Source: Phenylobacterium sp.
GTDB lineage: Bacteria > Pseudomonadota > Alphaproteobacteria > Caulobacterales > Caulobacteraceae
Assembly: GCF_004299445.1 (NCBI RefSeq)
Contig: NZ_SCTC01000021.1
Location: 1-64,000, forward strand
Reading direction: 5' to 3'
Length of the DNA stretch: 64,000 nt
This document shows, piece by piece, positions 16,257 through 27,441 of this stretch; position 1 is the first letter of the stretch; each line of letters begins with the position of its first letter. Below the pieces are notes generated by a model. It made no database searches, was not told the origin of the DNA, and saw only the letters and a list, made by a program, of their open reading frames with translations. The position numbers were made by a program, and so were the translations under genes.

Positions 16257-18131
16257 ATGAAGTCGACGATTCTGGGGGCGCTGGCCGCCCTGGCTCTCAC
16301 CGCGCCCGCCGTCGCCGCGCCGGACTTCGCCAACCGCCAGGACTTCGACTTCGCCGAGCGGGGCTTCGTCGGCACGCGCAGCGACCCCAAGATCCTCGCC
16401 GCCGACGGCCGAGTGGTCTGGGATCTGTCGGCTTACGATTTTCTGAAAGGCCCGGCGCCGGCCAGCGTGAACCCCAGCCTGTGGCGGCAGTCGCAGCTAC
16501 TGGCCAAGCACGGCCTTTTCGAGGTGGCCAAGGGTGTGTGGCAGGTGCGAGGCTTCGACGTCTCGAACGCCACCTTCATCGCCGGCAAGACGGGCTGGAT
16601 CGTCATCGACCCGCTGACGTCGGCCGAGGTCGGCAAGGCTGCGCTCGACCTCGCCAACGAGAAACTGGGCGCCCGCCCCGTGGTCGCGCTGATCTACACC
16701 CACAGCCACGCCGACCACTTCGGCGGCGCGCGCGGCATGGTCGCCCAGGCCGACGTCGATGCGGGCAAGGTCCAGGTGATCGCACCCGAGGGCTTTCTGG
16801 AGCACGCCGTCAGCGAGAACGTCATCGCCGGCGCCGCCATGCAGCGTCGCGCCACCTATCAGTTCGGATCGTACCTGCCGAGGGGTCCGATGGGTCAGGT
16901 CAGCTCGGGCATCGGTCCGGGCGTCTCCGCCGGGACCCAGACCCTGATCCCGCCCACGCTCAACATCGAACGCACCGGCCAGACCCTGACCGTCGACGGC
17001 GTGAAGATGGAGTTCCAGCTCACGCCGGGCACGGAAGCCCCGGCAGAGATGAACCTGTATCTGCCCGACCTGCGCATCCTGTGCCTGGCCGAGAACGCCA
17101 ACCCCTCGATGCACAACGTGCTGACCCCGCGCGGCGCGCTGGTCCGCGACGCCAAGGAATGGGCGAGCTATCTGGGCGAGGCCGGGCGGCTGTACGGCGA
17201 CCGTTCGGACGTGCTGTTCACCAGCCACGGCTGGCCGCGCTTCGGCCGAGCCGAGATCGCCGACTACATCGACAAGCACCGCGACGCCTACAAGTACCTC
17301 CACGACCAGTCGGTGCGGCTGATGAACGAGGGGCTGCTGCCGGCCGAGATCGCCAACCGGATCAAGCTGCCCGAGGCGCTGGATCGCGAGTGGTACAACC
17401 GCGGCTACTACGGGACGATGAGCTTCAACAGCCGCGCGGTCTACCAGCGCTACATGGGCTGGTATGACGCCAATCCGGTTCACCTGGCCCCGCTTGAGCC
17501 GGCCGACGAGGCGCGGCGCTACGTGGAGATCATGGGCGGCGCCGCCAAGGTCCAGGCCGCGGCCCAGGCCGCCTTCGACGCCGGCGATGACCGCTGGGCG
17601 GGAGAGCTTCTGAACCGACTGGTCACCGCCGATGCGGGGAACACCGCCGCGCGTGAACTGCTCGCCCGCGCCTACGAGCGTCAGGCCGCCACCGTCGAGA
17701 GCGCCATCTGGCGGAACATGTATCTGTCCGGCGCTCAGGAGTTGCGGGGCGGGGTGCGCACCAGCCCGGCGCAGGGGGCCTCGCTCGATTTCGTACGCAA
17801 CACGCCCACGCCGATGCTGCTCGACCTGATGGCCGTGCGCGTCGATCCCGAGAAGGCCAAGGACGGCGATGTCGTGGTCGACCTGATCTTCCCCGACCGC
17901 AAGGAGCGCTTCCGCATCCGTATCCGGCGATCGGTCCTGACCTATGAAGCGGACCCGCCGGCCGGCAAGGTCGATGCGGTCCTCACCATGCCCCGCGCCC
18001 AGTTCCTGTCGGGCGCCTTGGCCGGCGCCGACCTCTCGGGGGCGACGACCTCGGGCGACCGGACCGCGCTGGCCCGGCTCCTCAGTTGGCTCACCCCGCC
18101 GAAGCCCGGATTCCCGATCGTGACACGATAG
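16257..18131 (+). CDS. Alkyl sulfatase-like metallo-beta-lactamase (SdsA1/YjcS type)
   Basis: A 624-residue exported enzyme of the type III linear alkyl sulfatase family, which hydrolyses sulfate esters such as SDS to alcohol plus sulfate. Signal peptide MKSTILGALAALALTAPAVA; start chosen by GGGGAGG upstream. The dinuclear zinc site reads THSHADHFGG, with further ligands expected in GTEAPAEMN, LAENANPSMHN and TSHGWPRFG. A helical dimerisation region follows (to about residue 500), then an SCP2-like C-terminal domain (PTPMLLDLMAVRVDPEKAKD to the end). Length fits SdsA1 (about 650). It is divergent from the serine hydrolase gene. The sulfate released could feed the ABC operon at 58-62 kb, but they are not linked. 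Confidence 0.92.
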   Translation: MKSTILGALAALALTAPAVAAPDFANRQDFDFAERGFVGTRSDPKILAADGRVVWDLSAYDFLKGPAPASVNPSLWRQSQLLAKHGLFEVAKGVWQVRGFDVSNATFIAGKTGWIVIDPLTSAEVGKAALDLANEKLGARPVVALIYTHSHADHFGGARGMVAQADVDAGKVQVIAPEGFLEHAVSENVIAGAAMQRRATYQFGSYLPRGPMGQVSSGIGPGVSAGTQTLIPPTLNIERTGQTLTVDGVKMEFQLTPGTEAPAEMNLYLPDLRILCLAENANPSMHNVLTPRGALVRDAKEWASYLGEAGRLYGDRSDVLFTSHGWPRFGRAEIADYIDKHRDAYKYLHDQSVRLMNEGLLPAEIANRIKLPEALDREWYNRGYYGTMSFNSRAVYQRYMGWYDANPVHLAPLEPADEARRYVEIMGGAAKVQAAAQAAFDAGDDRWAGELLNRLVTADAGNTAARELLARAYERQAATVESAIWRNMYLSGAQELRGGVRTSPAQGASLDFVRNTPTPMLLDLMAVRVDPEKAKDGDVVVDLIFPDRKERFRIRIRRSVLTYEADPPAGKVDAVLTMPRAQFLSGALAGADLSGATTSGDRTALARLLSWLTPPKPGFPIVTR

Positions 18132-18168
18132 GCGGAGGATCGGGCGCCCGCGGGGCGAGCCGGTAACA

Positions 18169-19014
18169 TCAGAAAGCGCAGATGGGCCGCCGACGACGTA
18201 GTATGGCTCCGACACCGCCAAATCCCAGGATCATGAGAGCCCAGGTCCCGGGCTCCGGGACGACGCCCGGACCATCGTCATCGTCGCCCTCGCCCTCGTG
18301 ATCGGGCACGTCTCTGTCGCCGACCTTGATGCCCGCGAAAGCGAGGCCGGTGTCGTAGACCTCGTCCCCCCAGTTGGAGACCCCGAACAGAAGCCTGTAG
18401 TTTCCATCCTCGGTGATCCTGTAGTCCGCGGCCACCCAGCCGGTGAGGCCGCATCCCGGACCCCAGCACTCGCCCGAGAATCCGCCGAGAGGCGACCAGA
18501 CCGGTCCGCCATTGGCGCCCGTGCCCAGCGTCAGCGGCGACGTGGGCGGGGTCAGGGTGACGCCGGGATCGATGGGAGGCAGCCCCGCGCCCGGGGAGAT
18601 CAGGCCCGCCGGTTCCGTGCGGGCGTTGAAGAGCATTGCGATCAGATCGCCGCTCACCGCGTCGATCAACTGCACGAAGGCGTAGTCTTCGTAGATGAAG
18701 TTCCCCTCGCCGCTCTGGCCGTCCGACGAGACGAAGTTGAAATTGTAATGGAGGTTGTCCCCGGCCGTCGCCGAGAACGGGGAGGTGATGAAGCTGGAAC
18801 CGTTGGTGCCGCCGACGGACGCGATCTGGCCCTCGCCCGTGACCCCACCGAACGTGGAAATCCACCCGTAACTGCCGCCCCCGGGCGGCGCAGTGACATC
18901 TCCGTCCGCGCCCAGTACGCCGCAGGCGCCGACGCAGACTGCGGCTTGGGCGCTGCCGCCGAGCAGCAGGGCCGCGGCGGTTGAGGCGATGATCGATTTG
19001 CGCAAGCGTGACAT
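18169..19014 (-). CDS. PEPxxWA-CTERM sorting-domain protein
   Basis: A 281-residue exported protein. N-terminal signal peptide (MSRLRKSIIASTAAALLLGG, then SAQA). The C-terminus is a full PEP-CTERM tail: VPEPGTWALMILGFGGVGAI followed by RRRR, matching the PEPxxWA subclass common in alphaproteobacteria, which is recognised by an exosortase and leads to surface or matrix delivery. The middle is Gly/Ser/Asn-rich with a predicted beta-sandwich and four cysteines near the start and the middle. The ATG has GGAGG 4 nt upstream. No exosortase gene lies in this window, so sorting must be served from elsewhere. Confidence 0.9.
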   Translation of the reverse strand: MSRLRKSIIASTAAALLLGGSAQAAVCVGACGVLGADGDVTAPPGGGSYGWISTFGGVTGEGQIASVGGTNGSSFITSPFSATAGDNLHYNFNFVSSDGQSGEGNFIYEDYAFVQLIDAVSGDLIAMLFNARTEPAGLISPGAGLPPIDPGVTLTPPTSPLTLGTGANGGPVWSPLGGFSGECWGPGCGLTGWVAADYRITEDGNYRLLFGVSNWGDEVYDTGLAFAGIKVGDRDVPDHEGEGDDDDGPGVVPEPGTWALMILGFGGVGAILRRRRPICAF

Positions 19015-19380
19015 ATGACCTCCGTGGGGGGTTCCTAAAATATTTCCAAACTTCTGGAATCTTCGGTCTTATGCCGCGTTGATGTGCATCAAGGTTTCGA
19101 TTTTTCGGTATGCTCTGGCCAGATATTGATCGGCTCGCCTGTCGAGCTGGATGGCGCAGGGTGTGGCCACTCTGCTCTGACTGGCCCGTGACAACGCCGT
19201 TCGGTTTGCCTAGGATGACGTCGATGAGCCCGCGCCACGCCCTCGCTTCGAAGGTAGCCGCCCCCCTTTCCGGGGCTCGCGAGGTCGTGCGCGTCTAGCG
19301 ACGCAAGCGCCCCGATCCCCGCCAACAGCGGATGGATCGGCCAGCTCCTCTCCATCCGAACATCCCGATGGAGACACCCG
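19015..19380. other. 366-bp divergent intergenic region, no gene seen
   Basis: It separates the PEP-CTERM gene (minus) from the aminotransferase gene (plus). The left third is AT-rich by local standards and contains TTCCA-N6-TGGAA (19044-19059), a perfect FNR/FixK-type palindrome (19079-19092) and a possible plus-strand -10 TATGCT (19109-19114). The right half is GC-rich; a short open frame there shows no protein-like features. A small RNA starting near 19120 cannot be excluded. Confidence 0.5.
19079..19092. promoter_or_regulatory. FNR/FixK-type binding site
   Basis: TTGATGTGCATCAA matches the consensus TTGAT-N4-ATCAA exactly in both half-sites. Its centre is about 71 bp upstream of the PEP-CTERM start codon and about 296 bp upstream of the aminotransferase start. 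In Caulobacterales such sites are bound by FixK/FNR-type regulators under low oxygen. A match by chance is unlikely in DNA of this GC content, but binding is not shown. Confidence 0.6.
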
Positions 19381-20604
19381 ATGACTTCGCCCAATCCGCC
19401 CAGCCCCTTTTGGGAAGACCGCTTCAGCCCGCGGATGGCGCACGTCCGCGCCTCCGAGATCCGTGAACTCCTGAAGCTGTTGGATCAGCCCGACATCCTC
19501 AGCTTCGCGGGCGGCATCCCCGACCCCACGCTGTTCCCGGTGGAGCGGATTCAGTCATTCTATGCCGAGATCCTCGCCGACTCCGGCCAGCAGGCGCTGC
19601 AGTACTCGGTGTCCGAGGGCCTGCCCGCGCTGCGCCGCTGGGTGGCCGAGCGGATGACCCGAGCGGGCGCACCCTGCGACGCCGAGAACATCGTCATCAC
19701 CGCCGGCTCGCAACAGGCGCTGGATCTGCTGGGCAAGCTGTTCCTGGCGGCGGGCGACACGGTGCTGGTCGAGCGGCCCACCTACCTGGGCGCGCTGGGC
19801 GCCTTCAACGCCTACGAGCCCACCTATGCCGACCTGGGCGGCGAGACCCCGAGCGGCGCGCGGCTGGCGTACGTGGTTCCCGACTTCGCGAACCCAACGG
19901 GCAGGACGCTGACCCGCCTGGAGCGGCTCAAGCTCCTGGACCGAGCCTCCGAGGGCGAGTTCCTGATCATCGAGGACGGCGCCTACCGTGAGCTGCGCTT
20001 CGCCGGAACCGACGAGCCGATGCTGCTCGCCCTGGACATCGCCCGCACGGGGTCCATCGAGCATGCCCGGACCATATTCTGCGGCACCTTCTCCAAGACC
20101 CTGTCGCCGGCGCTGCGGCTGGGCTGGATCTGCGCGCCTACGCCCGTGGTCGACAGGATCGTTCTGCTGAAGCAAGGCGCCGACCTGCACGCCTCCACCA
20201 TCAATCAGATGGTCGCAGAGCGGATCGTGTCCGAGGGCTACGACCAGCACCTGGGTCGCCTGCGGGCGGCCTACCGCGAGCGCAATTCGGCCATCCAGGA
20301 CGCGCTGGCGCGGCACATGCCCATGGGCGTCACCTGGACGAAGCCCCAGGGCGGCATGTTCGTCTGGGTGACGCTGCCTGAAGGCCTTGACGGCGCCCGG
20401 CTGCTGGAAGCGGCGCTGGCCGAGGCCCGCGTGGCCTTCGTCCCCGGGGCGCCGTTCTTCGCCGTGGGGGCCCAGGCCAACACGCTGCGTCTCAGCTACT
20501 CGCTGCCGCCCCTGGACGCCATCGACGAGGGCGTGCGCCGCCTGGCCCGCGTGATCGAGGACCGCATGGCGTCACGTTACTCGGCTGCGATGGTCGCCGG
20601 CTGA
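19381..20604 (+). CDS. PLP-dependent aminotransferase, class I/II (LysN/2-aminoadipate-like)
   Basis: A 407-residue fold-type I aminotransferase transferring amino groups from an amino acid to a 2-oxo acid. Seen: SFAGGIPDPTLFP (substrate loop typical of the LysN/kynurenine-aminotransferase group), ALQYSVSEGLPALRRW, TAGSQQALDLLGKLF (phosphate cup), PDFANPTG, EDGAYRELRF and the Schiff-base lysine in TFSKTLSPALRLGW. There is no DNA-binding domain, so it is not a MocR regulator. The ATG at 19381 has GGAG 7 nt upstream. The 3' end overlaps the convergent monooxygenase gene by 28 bp. Confidence 0.92.
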   Translation: MTSPNPPSPFWEDRFSPRMAHVRASEIRELLKLLDQPDILSFAGGIPDPTLFPVERIQSFYAEILADSGQQALQYSVSEGLPALRRWVAERMTRAGAPCDAENIVITAGSQQALDLLGKLFLAAGDTVLVERPTYLGALGAFNAYEPTYADLGGETPSGARLAYVVPDFANPTGRTLTRLERLKLLDRASEGEFLIIEDGAYRELRFAGTDEPMLLALDIARTGSIEHARTIFCGTFSKTLSPALRLGWICAPTPVVDRIVLLKQGADLHASTINQMVAERIVSEGYDQHLGRLRAAYRERNSAIQDALARHMPMGVTWTKPQGGMFVWVTLPEGLDGARLLEAALAEARVAFVPGAPFFAVGAQANTLRLSYSLPPLDAIDEGVRRLARVIEDRMASRYSAAMVAG

Positions 20605-21953
20605 GCTGCGCGCGCCGGGACGGGCAGGGCGTTGCCGGCCGCCTTCGCCCGCTTCGCGCCGCGCTCGATCTCCTTCATCAGGTCGTGGACGTAGATGCCG
20701 AAGTCGACCTGGATCGTGTGGCGGGCGGCCTTGTAGTAGGGCTCCAGGTGCAGGGCCTCGTCGTCCTTGATCACCTGCGCCATCTCGGCCGGCGACGGCG
20801 GCAGGTAGCGGCCCGTCAGGTAGGCGCCTGCCAGCTTGGCCTGCTGCTCGGCGAAGTTCACCAGCGTCGGCAGCGGCTGGGCCAGGCCCATGAAGAACAG
20901 GTTCGGGACGCCCGGCTGCATCATCCGCTTGAACAGCGGGAAGCGGTTCTCTGCGTCGGGCGACAGCGCGGGGTCGTCGAAGAAGGGGAAAGTGATGTTG
21001 TAGCCGGTGGCGTAGACGATGGCGTCCACGTCCTCGATGCTGCCGTCCTCGAACCGCACCTGCTTGCCCATCAGTTCGGCGATGTTGGGCTTGAACTTCA
21101 CGTCGCCGCAGCCGGCCCGGGTCAGGAACTCGCCCGAGACGCTGGGATGCGCCTCCAGCGGTTCATGGTCGGGTTTGGGCAGGCCATAGTCCTCCATGTT
21201 GCCCAGCGCCCGCTTGATGGCCCGGCGCGCCAGCGCCAGCCCCAGCTTGCGCGGGAACCACGGGGGCATGGCGGCTTTGTCGGCGACCTTGCCGTTCATG
21301 TACTTGGGCAACACCCAGACGCCGCGGCGCGCCGCCACCCACAGCTTGCCCGCGATCGGCCGCTGCGACAGCTCGGAGGCGATATCCATCGCCGAGTTGC
21401 CCATGCCGACCACCACGATGGACTTGCCGCGCATGTCCACCGGATCGAACGGGCTGCGGTAGTCGTGGGCGTGGAACGCGGGCCCGTCGAACGTCCCGGG
21501 ATAGTCGGGGATGCGCGCGTCCCAGTGGTGACCGTTGCAGACGAACAGCACGTCGTAGGTCCGCGTCTCGCCGTTCGACAGCCGCACCGACCACAGGCCG
21601 TCGGCCGTGCGTCCGGCATGCTCGACGCGGGTGTTGAACGTGATCCGCGAGCGAAGGCCGAAGTGGTCCACGTAGTCGCGGAAGTACTGCAGGAGTTGGC
21701 CGTGGTGGGGGAAGTCGGGCCAGTCGGCCGGGACCGGATAGTCCTCGAACGCCAGCCGCCACTTGGACGTGTCGATGTGCAGGCTCTCGTAGCAGGCCGA
21801 CATCCCGTTCGGGTTCTTGAAGTACCAGTTGCCGCCGACATCGTCCGACATCTCGAAGCAGTCGAACGGCACGCCCAGATCCTGCAGCCGCTTGGCGGTG
21901 GTGAAGCCGGAGCAGCCGGCGCCGATGATGCAGGCCTTGGGGAGCGCGGTCAT
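20577..21953 (-). CDS. Flavin-containing monooxygenase (FMO type)
   Basis: A 458-residue class B flavoprotein monooxygenase inserting oxygen using NADPH and O2. It has an N-terminal FAD motif GAGCSG (residues 12-17), the FMO signature FDGPAFHAHDY (FxGxxxHxxxY; Baeyer-Villiger enzymes usually end in Trp), a second Rossmann motif for NADPH (VVVGMGNSAMDIA) and the ATGYN segment near residue 325. No signal peptide. Substrate unknown; FMOs oxidise N or S atoms, some also ketones. Neighbours are other oxidative enzymes (GMC oxidoreductase, carotenoid oxygenase), suggesting a role in breaking down hydrophobic compounds. Confidence 0.92.
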   Translation of the reverse strand: MTALPKACIIGAGCSGFTTAKRLQDLGVPFDCFEMSDDVGGNWYFKNPNGMSACYESLHIDTSKWRLAFEDYPVPADWPDFPHHGQLLQYFRDYVDHFGLRSRITFNTRVEHAGRTADGLWSVRLSNGETRTYDVLFVCNGHHWDARIPDYPGTFDGPAFHAHDYRSPFDPVDMRGKSIVVVGMGNSAMDIASELSQRPIAGKLWVAARRGVWVLPKYMNGKVADKAAMPPWFPRKLGLALARRAIKRALGNMEDYGLPKPDHEPLEAHPSVSGEFLTRAGCGDVKFKPNIAELMGKQVRFEDGSIEDVDAIVYATGYNITFPFFDDPALSPDAENRFPLFKRMMQPGVPNLFFMGLAQPLPTLVNFAEQQAKLAGAYLTGRYLPPSPAEMAQVIKDDEALHLEPYYKAARHTIQVDFGIYVHDLMKEIERGAKRAKAAGNALPVPARAAQPATIAAE

Positions 21954-22076
21954 ATCGGATCCACTTGATGAGGTCGCGCGGAGTGTGGCCGGCTTGCCGC
22001 CACGTCCGGCAAGGCTCCGCGACTTGCCTGTCTCGCTGGGTCAGCCAAACTCGCCGGAATGGGGGAGAACCGCTTC

Positions 22077-22742
22077 ATGTTCCGGACGCTCGTGGTCGCC
22101 GCCTTGAGCCTGGGCCTGATGGGCGCCGGGCCGCCGCCTCTGATGCCGGATCGCGTCGAGCCGGTGGGAAACCTGGCGGTCGCGGCGAAGACGTTCCAGG
22201 GCCGGGCCGCACTGCAGGTCACCGACCTTGGCCCGCCCAACGGTCACACCGACAAGCTGGTGGTGCTGCCCGGCACTGACTTCGGCGATGGCGAGATCGA
22301 GCTGTGGGTGGCGGGCGAGCCCGGGGCGGTGGGCGCGAACCCCGGGGCGCGGGGCTTCGTCGGCGTGATGTTCCGCCTGTCCGACGACCGCAAGACCGGC
22401 GAGGCCTTCTACGTCAGGCCGACGAACGGCCGGGCCGAGGACCAGGAGCGGCGCAACCATACGGCCCAGTACATCTCGGCTCCGGACTGGCCCTGGGAGC
22501 GGTTGCGGCGCGAGACGCCATCCCGTTACGAAGCCTATGTCGACATGCAACCGGCCCGATGGGTGCGGCTGCGGATCGTGGTGAAGGGCGAGCGCGCCCG
22601 GCTCTTCGTCGATGGGGCCGAACAGCCCACTCTGATCGTCAACGACCTCAAGGGCGGCGCCGGTCGCCGGGGCGCCATCGCCCTGTGGATTGGTCCGGGC
22701 ACCGTCGCGCATTTCGCCGGCCTCACGGTGAAGCCGTCCTAG
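22077..22742 (+). CDS. Secreted LamG/DUF1080-like beta-sandwich protein
   Basis: A 221-residue exported protein with signal peptide (MFRTLVVAALSLGLMGAG). I chose the ATG at 22077 because GGGAG lies about 9 nt upstream and the signal peptide follows at once; an in-frame ATG at 22059 is also possible. The mature part looks like a concanavalin-like/3-keto-disaccharide hydrolase (DUF1080) fold: FQGRAALQVTD, DFGDGEIELWVAG, RGFVGVMFRLSDD, FYVRPTNGRAEDQERRNH, WVRLRIVVKGERARLFVDGA. That fold often binds or cleaves carbohydrates, but no catalytic residues can be named. It lies 40 bp before the GMC oxidoreductase gene on the same strand, probably in one operon. Confidence 0.78.
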   Translation: MFRTLVVAALSLGLMGAGPPPLMPDRVEPVGNLAVAAKTFQGRAALQVTDLGPPNGHTDKLVVLPGTDFGDGEIELWVAGEPGAVGANPGARGFVGVMFRLSDDRKTGEAFYVRPTNGRAEDQERRNHTAQYISAPDWPWERLRRETPSRYEAYVDMQPARWVRLRIVVKGERARLFVDGAEQPTLIVNDLKGGAGRRGAIALWIGPGTVAHFAGLTVKPS

Positions 22743-22782
22743 CGGGCTGGTCCCGTCACGCGGATTCGAGCATGGAAGCGCC

Positions 22783-24408
22783 ATGGCGGCTCAATCCCTC
22801 GACGGCGAGTACGACTACATCGTGGTCGGTGCGGGCTCGGCCGGCTGCGTGGTGGCCAACCGCCTGTCGCAGGATCCTCGCAACCGCGTCCTCCTGCTGG
22901 AAGCGGGCGGGCAGGACGACTGGATCTGGTTCCACATCCCCGTCGGCTACCTGTTCGCCATCGGCAATCCGCGCTCGGATTGGCTGTACGAGACCGAGCC
23001 CCAGCCGGGCCTGAACGGCCGGGCGCTGAAGTACCCGCGGGGCAAGGTGGTCGGCGGCTCGTCGGCCATCAACGCGATGATCTCGATGCGCGGCCAGGCG
23101 GCCGACTACGACCACTGGCGCCAGCTGGGCCTGACCGGCTGGGGCTGGGAAGATGTGCTGCCCGCCTTTCGCCGGCTGGATAACCACTTCCTGGGCGAGA
23201 CCGAGCATCATGGCGCGGGCGGCGAGTGGCGGGTCGAGCAGCCGCGCGTCCGCTGGGCGGTGCTGGACGCCATCGCCCGCGCGGCCGTCGAGATGGGCGT
23301 CCCGGCCACCGACAACTTCAACACCGGCGACAACGCCGGCGTCGGCCTCTTCCACGTGAACCAGCGCCGGGGCCTCCGCTGGTCGTCGGCCACGGGGTTT
23401 CTCAAGCCGGTGCTGAAGCGGCCGAACCTGCGCCTCGAAACCGGCGTCACGGTCGAGCGCGTGCTGTTCGACGGCCGGCGAGCGACGGGCGTCGCGTTCC
23501 GGCGGGGCGGCGTTCACGTCGAGGCGAGGGCAGGGCGCGAGGTGATCCTCTGCGCCGGCGCGATCGGCTCGACCCAGATCCTGCAGCTCTCGGGCGTCGG
23601 TCCGGCCGAATGGCTGGGTGCGATGAACGTGCCCGTCGTCGCCGACCGCCAGGGCGTCGGGCGCAACCTTCAGGACCATCTGCAGCAGCGGGCGATCTAC
23701 AAGGTCAGCGGGGTCCGCACCCTCAACGAGACCTACCACAACCTCATCCGCCGCGGCCTGATGGGCGCGGAGTACGCCCTGTTCCGCACCGGCCCGCTGA
23801 CCATGGCGCCGTCGCAGCTGGGCCTGTTCACGACCTCGTCGCCCGAGCACGAGCGGGCCAACATCCAGTTTCACGTTCAGCCGCTCTCGCTGGACCGCTT
23901 CGGCGAGCCGCTGCACCGGTTCCCCGCCGTGACCGTGGCCGCGTGCAACCTGCGCCCCACCTCGCGCGGGACCATCCGCCTGCGCTCGCCCGATCCCGCG
24001 GACGCCCCGCGGATCGCTCCCAACTACCTCGACACCCCCGAGGACCGCCGCGTCGCCGCCGACGCCATCCGCGTCACGCGCCGCCTGATGTCCCAGAAGG
24101 CCCTGTCAGGCTTTCGGCCGCAGGAGCACCTCCCCGGACCCTCGGTCGGCGACGACGAGGCCTCACTGGCCCGCGCCGCCGGCGACATCGGCACGACCAT
24201 CTTCCATCCCGTGGGCACGGCGAAGATGGGCCTGCCGTCCGACCCCCAAGCCGTGGTGGACGCCCGCCTGCGGGTGATCGGCTTGGAGGGCCTGCGCGTC
24301 ATCGACGCCTCGGTGATGCCCACCATCACCTCCGGCAACACCAACACCCCCACCATCATGATCGCCGACCGCGGCGCGCGGTTCGTGCTGGAGGATGCCG
24401 CGGGTTAG
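22783..24408 (+). CDS. GMC family FAD-dependent oxidoreductase (choline dehydrogenase-like)
   Basis: A 541-residue glucose-methanol-choline oxidoreductase that oxidises an alcohol to an aldehyde. It has the N-terminal FAD motif YIVVGAGSAGCVVANRLS, both GMC signatures (KVVGGSSAINAM near residue 95 and the GAIGSTQILQLSGVG region near 260), and the active-site pair His in FHPVGTAKMG and Asn in TSGNTNTPTIMIAD. Length and order match the alcohol/choline dehydrogenase group. Genuine choline dehydrogenase is not proven, as no betaine genes are nearby. It converges on secA with a hairpin at 24415-24433. Confidence 0.94.
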   Translation: MAAQSLDGEYDYIVVGAGSAGCVVANRLSQDPRNRVLLLEAGGQDDWIWFHIPVGYLFAIGNPRSDWLYETEPQPGLNGRALKYPRGKVVGGSSAINAMISMRGQAADYDHWRQLGLTGWGWEDVLPAFRRLDNHFLGETEHHGAGGEWRVEQPRVRWAVLDAIARAAVEMGVPATDNFNTGDNAGVGLFHVNQRRGLRWSSATGFLKPVLKRPNLRLETGVTVERVLFDGRRATGVAFRRGGVHVEARAGREVILCAGAIGSTQILQLSGVGPAEWLGAMNVPVVADRQGVGRNLQDHLQQRAIYKVSGVRTLNETYHNLIRRGLMGAEYALFRTGPLTMAPSQLGLFTTSSPEHERANIQFHVQPLSLDRFGEPLHRFPAVTVAACNLRPTSRGTIRLRSPDPADAPRIAPNYLDTPEDRRVAADAIRVTRRLMSQKALSGFRPQEHLPGPSVGDDEASLARAAGDIGTTIFHPVGTAKMGLPSDPQAVVDARLRVIGLEGLRVIDASVMPTITSGNTNTPTIMIADRGARFVLEDAAG

Positions 24409-24421
24409 GCGGCCGCCCTGA

Positions 24422-27178
<2,757 letters not shown>

Positions 27179-27249
27179 GGAAGGTATCCGTCCGGCGGCG
27201 ATGTGGCCCTTCGCCCGCCGGTAAGAAGGCGCTATTTTGGGGCGTGGCT

Positions 27250-27278
27250 GACTTAAGGACTGCCCCCGCTCAAGTCAA
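27250..27278 (-). promoter_or_regulatory. Candidate housekeeping promoter of secA
   Basis: On the minus strand, -35 TTGACT (27278-27273) and -10-like TAAGTC (27255-27250) are exactly 17 bp apart. Transcription would begin near 27243 and give a leader of about 65 nt before the TTG start at 27178. The -35 is close to consensus; the -10 is weak. Confidence 0.4.
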
Positions 27279-27441
27279 CGCAGCGCACCCGTGACGGGTT
27301 GACCTGTCCCCAGAGGCGAGTGACCCTTTCGCCACCATGAAGGCCTAGTCGCTCATAAGCGCCGCGGACACCGCCGGCCCCTGCGACGCCCCAGAGCACC
27401 ATCCGGCGCCGGGGCGACCCATTCCTGTTCCCGAGGTCTTC

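Noticed and set aside
19110-19298. A 62-codon plus-strand frame in the PEP-CTERM/aminotransferase gap
   Set aside because: No ribosome-binding site or protein-like features; Arg/Trp-rich text typical of chance frames.
19381-20604. MocR-type regulator
   Set aside because: The protein has only the aminotransferase domain with no N-terminal winged helix.
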